Shown here piece by piece: positions 1 to 7,714 of a DNA stretch of 64,000 nt (within the stretch, counting starts at the first letter, position 1; the number at the start of each line of letters is the position of its first letter). The translations under genes and the position numbers were made by a program. The notes under the pieces are model-generated. The model was not told where the DNA came from. It worked only from the letters and a program-made list of their open reading frames with translations, and did not search any database. The stretch is from Planococcus antarcticus DSM 14505 (lineage in GTDB: Bacteria; Bacillota; Bacilli; Bacillales_A; Planococcaceae), in NCBI RefSeq assembly GCF_001687565.2, contig NZ_CP016534.2, positions 2,856,501 to 2,920,500 of the forward strand, given 5' to 3'.

Positions 1-84
1 CAACTGGATTTCTCCACCTGCACCTAGTTGATGCTCTCCTAAATAGTCAAAGATTTCTGGAGTCAGAATATAACGGCCCATTAA
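1..84 (-). pseudogene. galU: galU fragment (UTP-glucose-1-phosphate uridylyltransferase), truncated by a repeat
   Basis: The reverse strand reads an open frame with [11 protein letters not shown] followed by GAGGEIQL, the signature of the C-terminal third of GalU, which makes UDP-glucose from UTP and glucose-1-phosphate. The gene would run leftward out of the window. Its upstream part should lie at higher coordinates, but the frame stops matching GalU at about position 84, where a copy of the ~165-bp interspersed element begins. About 200 N-terminal codons are therefore missing here. I infer a broken remnant of a gene that often accompanies exopolysaccharide clusters such as the one starting at 11 kb. 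The family call is strong; the pseudogene call assumes the missing part is not elsewhere. Confidence 0.7.
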
Positions 85-276
85 TGCCTGTTCCCAGGGA
101 ACCGCACAATTATTGTCGTGAATTGTCAGAATTCTGTAGAATTGTTTCTTTTCCAGGGACGCGAACTATGAATTATAATTATGAATTATTGGGTTCACGG
201 GAATGGAGTTTCTTTGTCATGCAATTGTCGTGAAATGTCAAAATCATGTAGAATTTTTTCTTTTCCTGGGACGCGA
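85..276 (+). repeat. interspersed ~165-bp element, rearranged copy (A)
   Basis: This is a mosaic of the element seen intact at 2899-3064, 4133-4300 and 5518-5683. At 88-170 the left end (TTCCCAGGGAACCGCACAATT) is joined directly to a right half ending in CCAGGGACGCGAA. At 190-276 a second right two-thirds follows, starting GGGTTCACGGGAATGGAG and ending CCTGGGACGCGA. The conserved parts are an internal inverted pair (CAATTCATGACAATT and AATTGTCGTGAATTG in the full copies) and CCCAGGG-type motifs near both ends. The left end abuts the galU fragment. Confidence 0.75.
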
Positions 277-670
277 TTTATTCTCTTAACAATAAAACAT
301 GTAGCCTGTTCTGACAATTGTATAAGCAGAGAAGTTTGATTTTGCAAAAACGAGTGCAGAGCATTGCAAAGCTTTATTCATAGCTAGTACAGACTTCAAG
401 TTAATTTGACATGGAGCCTATACGATTATGACTCACGAGCTGAGAAGCCAGTCTTTTTAAAGTTTCGCCTTTGCCCAAGCAGGCTATCACGCTCGCCTCT
501 CCATGTATAATCATGGCTAAACCGTTATGTATTTTTTTTTGCAAACCGTTGTTGTATGTGGTGCATTTATATATATTGTTATTTTGTAATAGAGAGAAAT
601 TTAATTAATAAAATATTTCGACAACTACTTCGCTTTCCTCTACACTGGTATTGCTGGATAATTTATTTAG
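277..670. other. intergenic stretch without a recognisable gene
   Basis: This is about 390 bases between the repeat mosaic and comM. It has a T-run near 530-540 and AT-rich sequence from 560 to 670. A GC-richer block at about 415-515 might be a transposon end but I cannot identify it. No convincing coding frame or terminator was seen. Confidence 0.5.
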
Positions 671-712
671 AAGAGAGGGATTTGTATATCAAACTATATT
701 TACAGTGTCGGC

Positions 713-2218
713 ATGAGCGGCCTCTCCGGCCAAGTGATCCGGGTCGAGGCGACCGTGCGGGAAGACAAAGAACAATGCATCATCATCGGCTTGCCAGATG
801 TGTCGATCAAGGAGTCACGCGAACGGATTCTGAATTGCCTACATGCACTAAAAAAAGACATCGACATGAAGAAAATCACCATTCACTTATCCCCTGCCGA
901 TGTTAAAAAGCAAGGCACTTCGTATGACGCGGCGATGCTTTTGGCGGTGTTGCAAGCGATGACGAAAAAACCGTTGGAGATACCGGAAAAGACCTGCTTT
1001 ATTGCCGCATTGACGTTGAACGGCGAACTGACGACGTTCCACAGTATGATTCCAACGATTCACCAAGCCATTTTACTCGGTTTTAAACGCATCTACATTC
1101 CACCTATTGAAATCTCCCTGTTTGCGCAAGCTGCGGATGTTGAATTGATTCGTATGCCGGACATGCCCTCTTTACTTTCCCACTTAAGCGGAAAACCTTC
1201 CTTGTTTGATGAAGACCTCACGCTATTAACACCCGAAACATTTTACGAAGATCATGAAAAAGTTCCTCATGTGTGTTTCTCTGCGATTCGCGGTCACGAC
1301 GAGGCGAAACGCGCGCTATTGCTTGCGGCGGCTGGTGGTCATCACGTATTGATGAGCGGTCCACCGGGATGTGGGAAAAGTTTGCTAGCGAATGCGTTTC
1401 ATACGATTTTGCCCGACTTGGCACATGACGAGATTTTAGAAGTGTATAGCATTTATCAACTGGCTAAACAAGCACGGTCGTTATCCGAGCGTCCACCGTT
1501 TCGCAGTCCGCATCATTCTTCTTCAGAAGGTGCGATTATTGGCGGTGGACGGTACCCGAAGCCGGGCGAAATGTCGCTGGCGCATCGCGGAGTGTTATTC
1601 TTGGACGAATTAGGCCATTTTCCGCGGCGCGTTATCGATACGTTACGGCAGCCACTCGAAAGCGGGTTTGCCGTGGTTAACCGCGTTGAAGGATCTGACC
1701 AGTTTCCGGCAGCAATTAACTTGATCGCCGCGACCAACCCGTGTCCGTGCGGCTATTACGGCTCTCATGAAAAATATTGCACGTGCGGGGACAAAGTACG
1801 GTTGAAGTACATGCAGAAAATCACCGGCCCCATCATCGACCGGGTGGATTTTGTGCTGGAGATGAAAAATCAGGGTGTGTTGGCACAACCAACTGCCGTC
1901 ACGTCCGAAGAACTGCGCAAGCTGACAGCGGCTGCACGTACTCGCCAGCGAATCCGTTACGGCGCCAATTACACCAATGCCATTGTGCCGATTAAGCTGT
2001 TTGAGGAAAAGACCCATTTCAGCCCAGCACAACTGGCACGGATTGAGACGGTCAGTTTCCAGGAAAAACTGAGCAGCCGCTCCACGATGAAAATCCTGCG
2101 GCTGGCACGGACGATTTCGGACGTCGCAGGCGACGATCAGGTCACGGACATGGCGGTCGATGAAGCGCTCGAGTGGAAAATCAGTGCTTCGCGTACCCAC
2201 AGTTCGCTGATGAGGTGA
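713..2218 (+). CDS. comM: YifB/ComM-family Mg-chelatase-like AAA+ ATPase, N-terminus uncertain
   Basis: This AAA+ ATPase belongs to the Mg-chelatase-like YifB/ComM family. In naturally transformable bacteria ComM is a helicase that helps branch migration during recombination of incoming DNA. From the first ATG (713) the protein has 501 residues: an N-terminal ChlI-like domain (IIGLPDVSIKESRERI), Walker A GPPGCGKS at 216-223, Walker B GVLFLDEL near 293-300, a cysteine cluster (NPCPCGYYG...CTCG) and the C-terminal Mg-chelatase domain. The codons just upstream of 713 read YIYSVG, continuing the family's usual N-terminus, but no ATG, GTG or TTG lies in frame before a stop at 668-670. An AGAGAGGGA Shine-Dalgarno at 672-680 sits before in-frame ATA/ATT codons and an out-of-frame TTG (682). 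The start is therefore a rare codon, was lost, or was frameshifted. The transposase gene begins 3 bases after the stop. Confidence 0.88.
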   Translation: MSGLSGQVIRVEATVREDKEQCIIIGLPDVSIKESRERILNCLHALKKDIDMKKITIHLSPADVKKQGTSYDAAMLLAVLQAMTKKPLEIPEKTCFIAALTLNGELTTFHSMIPTIHQAILLGFKRIYIPPIEISLFAQAADVELIRMPDMPSLLSHLSGKPSLFDEDLTLLTPETFYEDHEKVPHVCFSAIRGHDEAKRALLLAAAGGHHVLMSGPPGCGKSLLANAFHTILPDLAHDEILEVYSIYQLAKQARSLSERPPFRSPHHSSSEGAIIGGGRYPKPGEMSLAHRGVLFLDELGHFPRRVIDTLRQPLESGFAVVNRVEGSDQFPAAINLIAATNPCPCGYYGSHEKYCTCGDKVRLKYMQKITGPIIDRVDFVLEMKNQGVLAQPTAVTSEELRKLTAAARTRQRIRYGANYTNAIVPIKLFEEKTHFSPAQLARIETVSFQEKLSSRSTMKILRLARTISDVAGDDQVTDMAVDEALEWKISASRTHSSLMR

Positions 2219-2221
2219 GCC

Positions 2222-2818
2222 ATGACACGAAAACGCGAGTTCAATCCGCATTCCTATTACCATGTCATCATGCGCGGCAATAACCGGCAACCGATTTACA
2301 AAACAAAAGAAGATATGTTTGAGCTCAAGCGTACGCTTTTGCACGTCCATGCTGAGTATCCATTCACGATGTTGGCTTATTGTGTCATGACGAACCATTA
2401 TCATTTTTTGCTGAAACCTGTCCGGGACCCATTGGATAAAATCATGCAGCGTATCAATAAGCGCTACAGCATCTCCTATTCAAAACGGTATGGGCATGTC
2501 GGGCAGATTTACCAGAAACGCTATTTCGCCAAAGAAGTCGATTCCCGACTTGGTTTGCTAACCGTCAGCAGTTATATTCACCGCAATCCGATTGAGACGA
2601 AAGTACCGATGGTGGAAAAACTGGAACTCTATCCGTATAGCTCGTTTCCGTTATATGTAGATGATGAGAAAGACGCTCCGACTTTTTTAAACCGGCAGTT
2701 GTTAAAGGAATTGTTGCCGGAACCGTTTGCTAAAACCAATACGGCGTATTGCGTCTATTGCTTGAGTTACCGACAGACTGCGGAAGAAGATCCACATTCA
2801 GAATGGTTTGATCCATGA
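2222..2818 (+). CDS. REP-associated tyrosine transposase (RAYT, Y1_Tnp family)
   Basis: This 198-residue protein belongs to the IS200-like Y1 (HUH) family of single-domain transposases. It has the HUH motif in TNHYHFLL (about 60-67) and the candidate catalytic tyrosine in SSYIHRNPIE (about 120-129). Its N-terminus, HVIMRGNNRQPI, is typical of RAYTs, which cut and rejoin single-stranded palindromic REP DNA. It starts 3 bases after the comM stop behind a GAGGTGA ribosome-binding site, so translation is probably coupled. A copy of the ~165-bp element follows 80 bases downstream and a rearranged copy lies upstream of comM, which makes that element a candidate cognate REP. RAYTs are usually domesticated single-copy genes; a second, divergent one sits at 38.4-39.0 kb. 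Confidence 0.9.
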   Translation: MTRKREFNPHSYYHVIMRGNNRQPIYKTKEDMFELKRTLLHVHAEYPFTMLAYCVMTNHYHFLLKPVRDPLDKIMQRINKRYSISYSKRYGHVGQIYQKRYFAKEVDSRLGLLTVSSYIHRNPIETKVPMVEKLELYPYSSFPLYVDDEKDAPTFLNRQLLKELLPEPFAKTNTAYCVYCLSYRQTAEEDPHSEWFDP

Positions 2819-2898
2819 AGGGAGCGACAGAGCTATCCGCTCTTTTCTTAGTTGTTGCTGTTTTGTCGTTTTTTCTTTTCTTTTCCTTTTTCCTTTCC

Positions 2899-3064
2899 TG
2901 CTCCCAGGGAACCGCACAATTCATGACAATTCCACTTCCTGCATAAACAGCAAAACACTATCCCCTGGAACTTTGTGTTCACGGGAATGGTGTTTCTTTA
3001 TCATGCAATTGTCGTGAATTGTCAAAATCGTTTAGAATTGTTTCTTTCCCTGGGGCGCGAATTT
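2899..3064 (+). repeat. interspersed ~165-bp element, full copy (B)
   Basis: This copy runs from CTCCCAGGGAACCGCACAATT to CCCTGGGGCGCGAATTT. An internal inverted pair (CAATTCATGACAATT near 2918, AATTGTCGTGAATTG near 3007) could form a long hairpin. It follows the RAYT gene. Its right edge is fused without a gap to the last 18 codons of an istA gene. Confidence 0.85.
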
Positions 3065-3121
3065 CCAAAAGAGCATGGATTTGTCAGAGGGGCAGACTAC
3101 TACGGGAGGAAAGATAAATGA
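3065..3121 (+). pseudogene. istA C-terminal remnant (18 codons), IS21 family
   Basis: In frame just before istB the sequence reads KEHGFVRGADYYGRKDK then stop. This resembles the conserved C-terminus of IS21 transposases (H..IRG..YY). The stop overlaps the istB start (ATGA), as in intact IS21 operons. Everything upstream is replaced by the ~165-bp element, which ends at 3064. The piece is too short for a firm call on its own; context makes it convincing. Confidence 0.65.
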
Positions 3122-3861
3122 CCATTGAATCTACGATCACCAAACTAAACGAAATGCGCCTGAACGCTATAGCTGACACCTATTACAACCAAATGAACGA
3201 CCCTCAATACCGGGAGCTGTCTTTCGAGGATCGCTTCAATTTATTGATCGACAGCGAGTACATCCGCCGGAAGAACAACAAGTTGGATCGGCTGATCCGT
3301 ACAGCGAATTTGCGTATGCCAGACGCTTGCATCGAAGACATCCACTATTACGAAGACCGCAAGCTGGATCGTACCACTATCTTACGTTTAGCCAGCTGCA
3401 ATTACATCGGTGAAAAACAGAACGTCATCCTAAAAGGGGCATCTGGAAACGGGAAATCTTATCTAGCATGTGCGTTTGGCGTCAGTGCTTGCCGAAACGG
3501 TTATACGGCCAAATATATGCGTCTGCCGGAATTACTGGATGAACTGGCCCTGGCTCGATTAAATGGAACGTATCAAAAGATCATGAAAGCTTACCGAAAG
3601 GTAAATTTATTAATTTTAGACGAGTGGCTACTTGTTTCATTGACCGAGTATGAAGCTCGAGATGTACTGGAAATCGTCGAATCGAGATACCAGAATGCCT
3701 CCACCATTTTCTGCTCGCAGTTTGAACCGAGCGGTTGGTATGAACAGATTGGGGAAGCAACGCTCGCCGATGCCATCCTTGATCGGGTCATCCATAGTTC
3801 GCATTCCATTTTTATTGATGGCAAGATTTCCATGCGCGAAAGGATCGGGATTCAGTCATAA
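3118..3861 (+). CDS. istB: IstB-like ATP-binding protein, IS21 family (copy 1)
   Basis: This is the AAA+ helper ATPase of an IS21-type element, which loads on DNA and assists the IstA transposase in strand transfer. Its 247 residues are normal length, with Walker A GASGNGKS at 107-114 and Walker B LLILDEW at 164-170. The partner istA is reduced to 18 codons here, and an inverted N-terminal piece of what is probably the same element lies at 4301-4541. A GCCGCC/GGCGGC hairpin (3871-3885) and repeated GTGGTTCT motifs follow, marking the right end of the element. The gene looks intact but has no transposase in cis, so it is probably non-autonomous. Confidence 0.88.
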   Translation: MTIESTITKLNEMRLNAIADTYYNQMNDPQYRELSFEDRFNLLIDSEYIRRKNNKLDRLIRTANLRMPDACIEDIHYYEDRKLDRTTILRLASCNYIGEKQNVILKGASGNGKSYLACAFGVSACRNGYTAKYMRLPELLDELALARLNGTYQKIMKAYRKVNLLILDEWLLVSLTEYEARDVLEIVESRYQNASTIFCSQFEPSGWYEQIGEATLADAILDRVIHSSHSIFIDGKISMRERIGIQS

Positions 3862-3870
3862 GTATAAAAA

Positions 3871-3899
3871 GCCGCCTATGGGCGGCCTTCTTAATTTTA
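3871..3899 (+). terminator. hairpin after istB copy 1
   Basis: GCCGCC-TATG-GGCGGC is followed by CTTCTTAATTTT. It is a short GC stem with a modest T-rich tail just after the istB stop. Confidence 0.5.
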
Positions 3900-3900
3900 T

Positions 3901-3985
3901 GAGTGGTTCTCAGATGTCCGAGGTGGTTCTGAAATTTGTCCGAGGTGGTTCTATTTTATGGCACGAGTGGTTCTCGAGCTTGTCC
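3901..3985 (+). repeat. IS21 copy 1 right end, repeated GTGGTTCT transposase sites
   Basis: Four copies of G(A/G)GTGGTTCT or GAGTGGTTCT lie about 20-25 bases apart, separated by TGTCC-type spacers. IS21 elements carry such multiple terminal repeats as transposase-binding sites. The same motif recurs at 4573-4652 beyond the inverted istA fragment, identifying both as ends of one element type. Confidence 0.7.
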
Positions 3986-3997
3986 TTCTTCATTTGA

Positions 3998-4120
3998 TCC
4001 AGCCAATACAATTCTTTCTCTTTTCTTTTCAAAAAAAACCCCTCCCAGAAATTTAAATCTGGAAAGAGTATCTCATGGAAAACCTGCTATTAGAACGTGT
4101 TGATTATTGGACGCTTACGT
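3998..4120 (+). repeat. partial ISL3-type end, duplicate of 4677-4795
   Basis: About 120 bases beginning CCAATACAATTCTTTCTC and ending GGACGCTTACG are nearly identical to 4677-4795. Both copies follow an IS21 GTGGTTCT end. The downstream coding part is missing here because element C (4133) intervenes. It is best read as the left part of an ISL3-family element duplicated or rearranged together with the IS21. Confidence 0.6.
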
Positions 4121-4132
4121 TTATCAACGATG

Positions 4133-4300
4133 CCTGTTCCCAGGGAACCGCACAATTCATGACAATTCCGCTTCCTGCATAAACATCAAAACTCCATCAC
4201 CTGGAACCTTGTGTTCTCGGGAATGAAGTTTCTTTGTCATGCAATTGTCGTGAATTGTCAGAATATTGTAGAATTTTTTCTTTCCCAGGGACGCGAATTT
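4133..4300 (+). repeat. interspersed ~165-bp element, full copy (C)
   Basis: Nearly identical to copies B and D: TGTTCCCAGGGAACCGCACAATT at the left, CCCAGGGACGCGAATTT at the right, and the same internal inverted pair. The left end abuts the ISL3 fragment. The right end abuts an inverted, truncated istA. Confidence 0.85.
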
Positions 4301-4541
4301 AATTAGGCAAGTATCTTTCATCTTTCACATGCTTCTCGGGAAAAAGAAGCTTTTGAAGTTCTCTGTCTCCGAGATCCTCTGGCAAGGGCCAGGAAATCCC
4401 TTTCTTTTCTGCCTGTTCCAGCACTTCAGTGATCGTATTCCTTGAACACTTACAACTGGCTGCGATTCCACGTTTGGATACCTCCTGAGCATCCAGCCGT
4501 AGAATCTCTCGATATTTGATCATAAAAAACCTCCTACACAA
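4301..4541 (-). pseudogene. istA N-terminal fragment (HTH part), inverted, IS21 family
   Basis: The reverse strand encodes about 80 residues containing MIKYREILRLDAQ, then SKRGIAASCKCSRNT and SWPLPEDLGDRELQKLLFPE. This is the N-terminal helix-turn-helix region of an IS21 IstA. The likely start is the ATG of MIKYREIL with an AGGAGG-type site before it. The reading frame ends in a stop created at the junction with element C. Upstream of it (higher coordinates) lie GTGGTTCT repeats matching the end of copy 1, so this is probably the other half of that element in inverted orientation. It is non-functional as a transposase. Confidence 0.8.
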
Positions 4542-4572
4542 TCAATTTACGGAATATTCCGCAAACTAATTA

Positions 4573-4652
4573 TATAGGAGTGGTTCTCTCATGTCTTAAG
4601 TGGTTCTATTTTTTGTCCGAAGTGGTTCTAAAATATGGCACAGGTGGTTCTA
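4573..4652 (-). repeat. IS21 copy 1 left end, repeated GTGGTTCT sites
   Basis: Four GTGGTTCT motifs lie at roughly 20-25 base spacing beyond the istA N-terminal fragment, on the outer side. They mirror those at 3901-3985 and mark the istA-side terminus of the broken element. Confidence 0.65.
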
Positions 4653-4779
4653 TTAAGTGGCTGTATGCACTGCTCGGTCCAATACAATTCTTTCTCTTTT
4701 CTTTTCAAAAAAAACCCCTCCCAGAAATTCAAATCTGAAAAGAGTATCTCATGAAAAATCTTCTATTAGAACGTGCTCG

Positions 4780-5482
4780 CTATTGGACGCTTACGACGAA
4801 ACAGGCTATACCCATAAGACCATAACCAATTATTTAGCTCCTAATTTCAATCCAATTAATGGTCAATACGGCGTACGGCGGCCTGGGAAATTATCTCCTT
4901 TCAGAAATGAAGTGCTGACCTTGCGGACAAAAGGAACCACATATAAAGAAATCCATGCTTTCATTTGTCAGAAAGGATACACGGGCTCAGAAGCGGCGAT
5001 TAGACAATTCATTGCGAAAGAAAAAAGAATGGGAAGAGATTTTAAAAAAGAAGCCTCTACTGATGCCACAGAGGTTATTGAGAGAAAGTGGCTGATAAAG
5101 TTACTCTACAAGCCACTTGACAAAGTGAAAGATATTTCTTTTGAACAAGTTGAAAATATTATTCAGAAGTATCCATTGAAAGGTACATTACTCGATCTAA
5201 TTTGGGATTTCAAAAAGATTCTTAAATCAGGTAAGAAAGAGATCATCCATACATGGATTGCAGAGACGGAAAGCCTAGAATTAGCTGAATTGAAAAGTTT
5301 CCTAAATGGAATAAAAAAGATATCAAGGCAGTTGAAAATGCCTGTACACTTCCCTATAGTAACGGATTAGCTGAAGGCAGTGTCAATAAATTGAAAACCA
5401 TCAAGCGAATCATGTATGGCCGCAATAGTTTCGCTCTTCTACGAAATAAGCTTCTATTACTAGAAGCCCGAAAATTCAACTA
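4780..5482 (+). pseudogene. ISL3-family transposase remnant with a frameshift
   Basis: The first frame runs from LLDAYDETGYTHKTI through KLSPFRNEVLTLRTKG to a stop at 5370. The second frame, entered near 5317, reads NACTLPYSNGLAEGSVNKLK and MYGRNSFALLRNKLLLLE and ends at 5482. These are the central and C-terminal parts of an ISL3 DDE transposase, including the GLAEG..NK block that contains the catalytic glutamate. The N-terminal half is absent. The frames meet at an A6G run read as A AAA AAG. One extra A, or a -1 slip, would restore the product. Upstream sequence (4677-4779) duplicates 3998-4120. Confidence 0.75.
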
Positions 5483-5517
5483 ACGTTGGAAAGAACCTAT
5501 TGGACGCTTACTTTCCT

Positions 5518-5683
5518 TGTTCCCAGGGAACCGCACAATTCATGACAATTCCGCTTCCTGCATAAACGTCAAAACTCCATCACCTGGAACCTTGTGTTCA
5601 CGCGAATGGAGTTTCTTTGTCATGCAATTGTCGTGAATTGTCAAAATACTGTAGAATTGTTTCTTTCCCAGGGGCGCGAATTT
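5518..5683 (+). repeat. interspersed ~165-bp element, full copy (D)
   Basis: The left end is TGTTCCCAGGGAACCGCACAATT and the right end CCCAGGGGCGCGAATTT, with the same inverted pair inside as copies B and C. The left flank is the ISL3 end. The right end is fused to an istA gene beginning at its first catalytic motif. Confidence 0.85.
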
Positions 5684-5685
5684 AA

Positions 5686-6828
5686 GTGGATTTTGGGCAG
5701 AAAAAGGTACTGACAACCGATGGTACTTTCAAACGTCTGTATTTTATCGGTTTTGTGCTGGCGCATTCGAGGTTTAAGTATGTGGAGTTCTTGGACCGGC
5801 CCTTCCGGGCAAGCGATCTGATACATATGCATGAGAATGCCTTTCGCCATTTTGGGGGCATGTCCCGAGAAATCGTTTACGACCAAGACCGGCTATTAAT
5901 GGTCAGTGAGAATTCCGGAGATTTGATTATGACGGCCGAATTTACCAAGTACCAGCAGACGCGAAAATTCAAAGTCTACCTTTGCCGGAAATCGGATCCG
6001 CAGTCCAAAGGGAAAATCGAACAAGTCATCAAATATGTAAAATACAATTTCGTTAAAAACCGCACGTTTGCCAATTTAATCGATTGGCAGGATGCCTGCA
6101 TGAAGTGGCTTAAACGGACCGGCAATTACAAAGTCCATCACAATATTAAAAAAAGACCCTTTGAGGTGCACGCCCTGGAAAAGGAACACCTGCAAAAGGT
6201 CTCTGGTACTTACATTTTTGAAAAAGTTTTCACTTCGAGTATAACAAGAGATGTTGGCCCTGACAATGTCATTCGCTTTGACGCCAACCGTTACAGTGTA
6301 CCGCGCGGTACCTACCGAAAAGGGGCACCGAACATTGTCTATGTTCAAAGCGATGGCGCCTACTTGTACATCCGCCTTCAGCAACACGGAGAGGTTTTAG
6401 CGAAGCACCCACTGGCGACCGGCAAAGGAGAACTCATTTCCGAAGAATCCCACCGAGAACGGAATACGATCAAGCGAGATTTATTGATCGAACAGATTCA
6501 AGAACAGTTGACGGATACCAAAATGGCCGACTGGTTAATTGAGCAATTGACCGAAAGATACCCGCGTCATTTAATCGATCAGTTGAAGGTTGTGCAATCC
6601 GTTATCGCAAACTACCCAGACTTTGTCGATGAAGCGCTGCATGAGTTGAAACGTCTCAAATTGTCGAGTGCGAATGATTTACGGGACATCGCCAGCTCGT
6701 TAGAGATTCAGCAACAAAAGAACCTGTCAAAAGTGGGCACGATCAATGAGAAATACAAAGACCTCGTGGCTCCCGAACGGACAGCGGACATTTACCTCTC
6801 CGTCCTTCAAGGAGGTGAGCAGCGATGA
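5686..6828 (+). pseudogene. IS21-family transposase IstA, 5'-truncated (copy 2)
   Basis: About 380 residues start at VDFGQKKVLTTDG, the position of the first catalytic Asp of the DDE/rve domain, so the helix-turn-helix N-terminus (roughly 100-130 residues) is missing. The rest is intact: YDQDRLLM for the second Asp, QSKGKIEQVIKYVK for the Glu block, then the C-terminal domain with RYSVP. A stop lies directly upstream of the GTG at 5686, at the edge of element D. Translation from this GTG is unlikely to make an active transposase. The ATG of istB overlaps the stop. Confidence 0.82.
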
Positions 6829-7598
6829 GTCATCCCTACGAGGGGCTACAAGAAAAGTGCCGAACCTTGCGATTGGCAGAGACGGCCAAAGAATTGCCGA
6901 ATTTCCTTCGTGAAGCCGAATCAAAAGGATGGACTTATCATGAGTTTATCCATGAAGTGCTTAGCTATGAAATGCGTTGCCGGGAAAGAAAAACCAGCGA
7001 GAAGCTAATGAAATGGGCGGAGTTCCCTGAATTACTGACATTTGAGCATTTCCGCTTGGAGGAACAGACAGCCATCGGAGAAAAGCAGCTGAATGTGCTA
7101 AAGGAATTGTCTTGGATTGATGACTGCTTCACGCTAATCATGATGGGGCCGACAGGCGCCGGTAAGACCCATTTATCGACTGCCTTAGGTATCCACGCCA
7201 TCGAACGTGGGTATCAGGTGTCGTTTATATCGATGGAGCGCTTGATCTATGTCCTAAAATCCAAAGAATACACCAGCAAATCCAAAACCAGATATAAACG
7301 CATTACCGCATCTGACTTGATCATCATCGATGATGTGATGTACATGGCCTATGAGCCTCAAGAGGCTCACCTGTTTTTCCAATTCATTTATGAAATGTAC
7401 GACAAAGCGGCATTCATTTTGACTTCGAATAAAGGCCCAGGTGAATGGGGCAAATTCTTAGGGGATCCGACCTTAACGACGGCCATTTTAGATCGCCTTC
7501 TTCACAGAAGCGAGATTCTCACATTCGACGAGACGCAAGACAGTATCCGGATGAGATATCGAAAAACGTTATTCAGCAATCAAGGTGTTGAATCTTAA
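6825..7598 (+). CDS. istB: IstB-like ATPase, IS21 family (copy 2)
   Basis: AAA+ helper ATPase of an IS21-type element, 257 residues. Walker A is GPTGAGKT at 108-115 and Walker B LIIIDDVMY near 165-172, followed by an ILTSNKGP sensor. It overlaps the truncated istA by four bases (ATGA), the usual arrangement. It differs clearly in sequence from the other two IstB proteins in the window, so three distinct IS21 lineages have landed in the same 8 kb. The gene itself appears complete. Confidence 0.9.
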   Translation: MSHPYEGLQEKCRTLRLAETAKELPNFLREAESKGWTYHEFIHEVLSYEMRCRERKTSEKLMKWAEFPELLTFEHFRLEEQTAIGEKQLNVLKELSWIDDCFTLIMMGPTGAGKTHLSTALGIHAIERGYQVSFISMERLIYVLKSKEYTSKSKTRYKRITASDLIIIDDVMYMAYEPQEAHLFFQFIYEMYDKAAFILTSNKGPGEWGKFLGDPTLTTAILDRLLHRSEILTFDETQDSIRMRYRKTLFSNQGVES

Positions 7599-7659
7599 TT
7601 GGTGAAAACTGTTGGAACTTATTTTTGGAAAACTGTTGATTTCTACTTGACGGTTACAC
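7599..7659 (+). repeat. right end of IS21 copy 2
   Basis: Two direct copies of GGTGAAAACTGTTG / TGGAAAACTGTTG lie 27 bases apart between the istB stop and the next element, as expected for IS21 terminal transposase sites. The IS21 copy 3 terminus (TGAGCCACTTCTG) starts at 7660. Confidence 0.6.
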
Positions 7660-7714
7660 TGAGCCACTTCTGTAGGAAAATAAACCCTAGCATGATTGTT
7701 AGGGGGAAACAGGA

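Noticed and set aside
277..670. IS110-type end with bridge RNA
   Set aside because: A GC-richer block is present, but no IS110 transposase or recognisable structure supports it.
1643..2404. 253-codon frame antisense to comM
   Set aside because: It lies opposite a strongly conserved gene, spans its stop and matches no known family.
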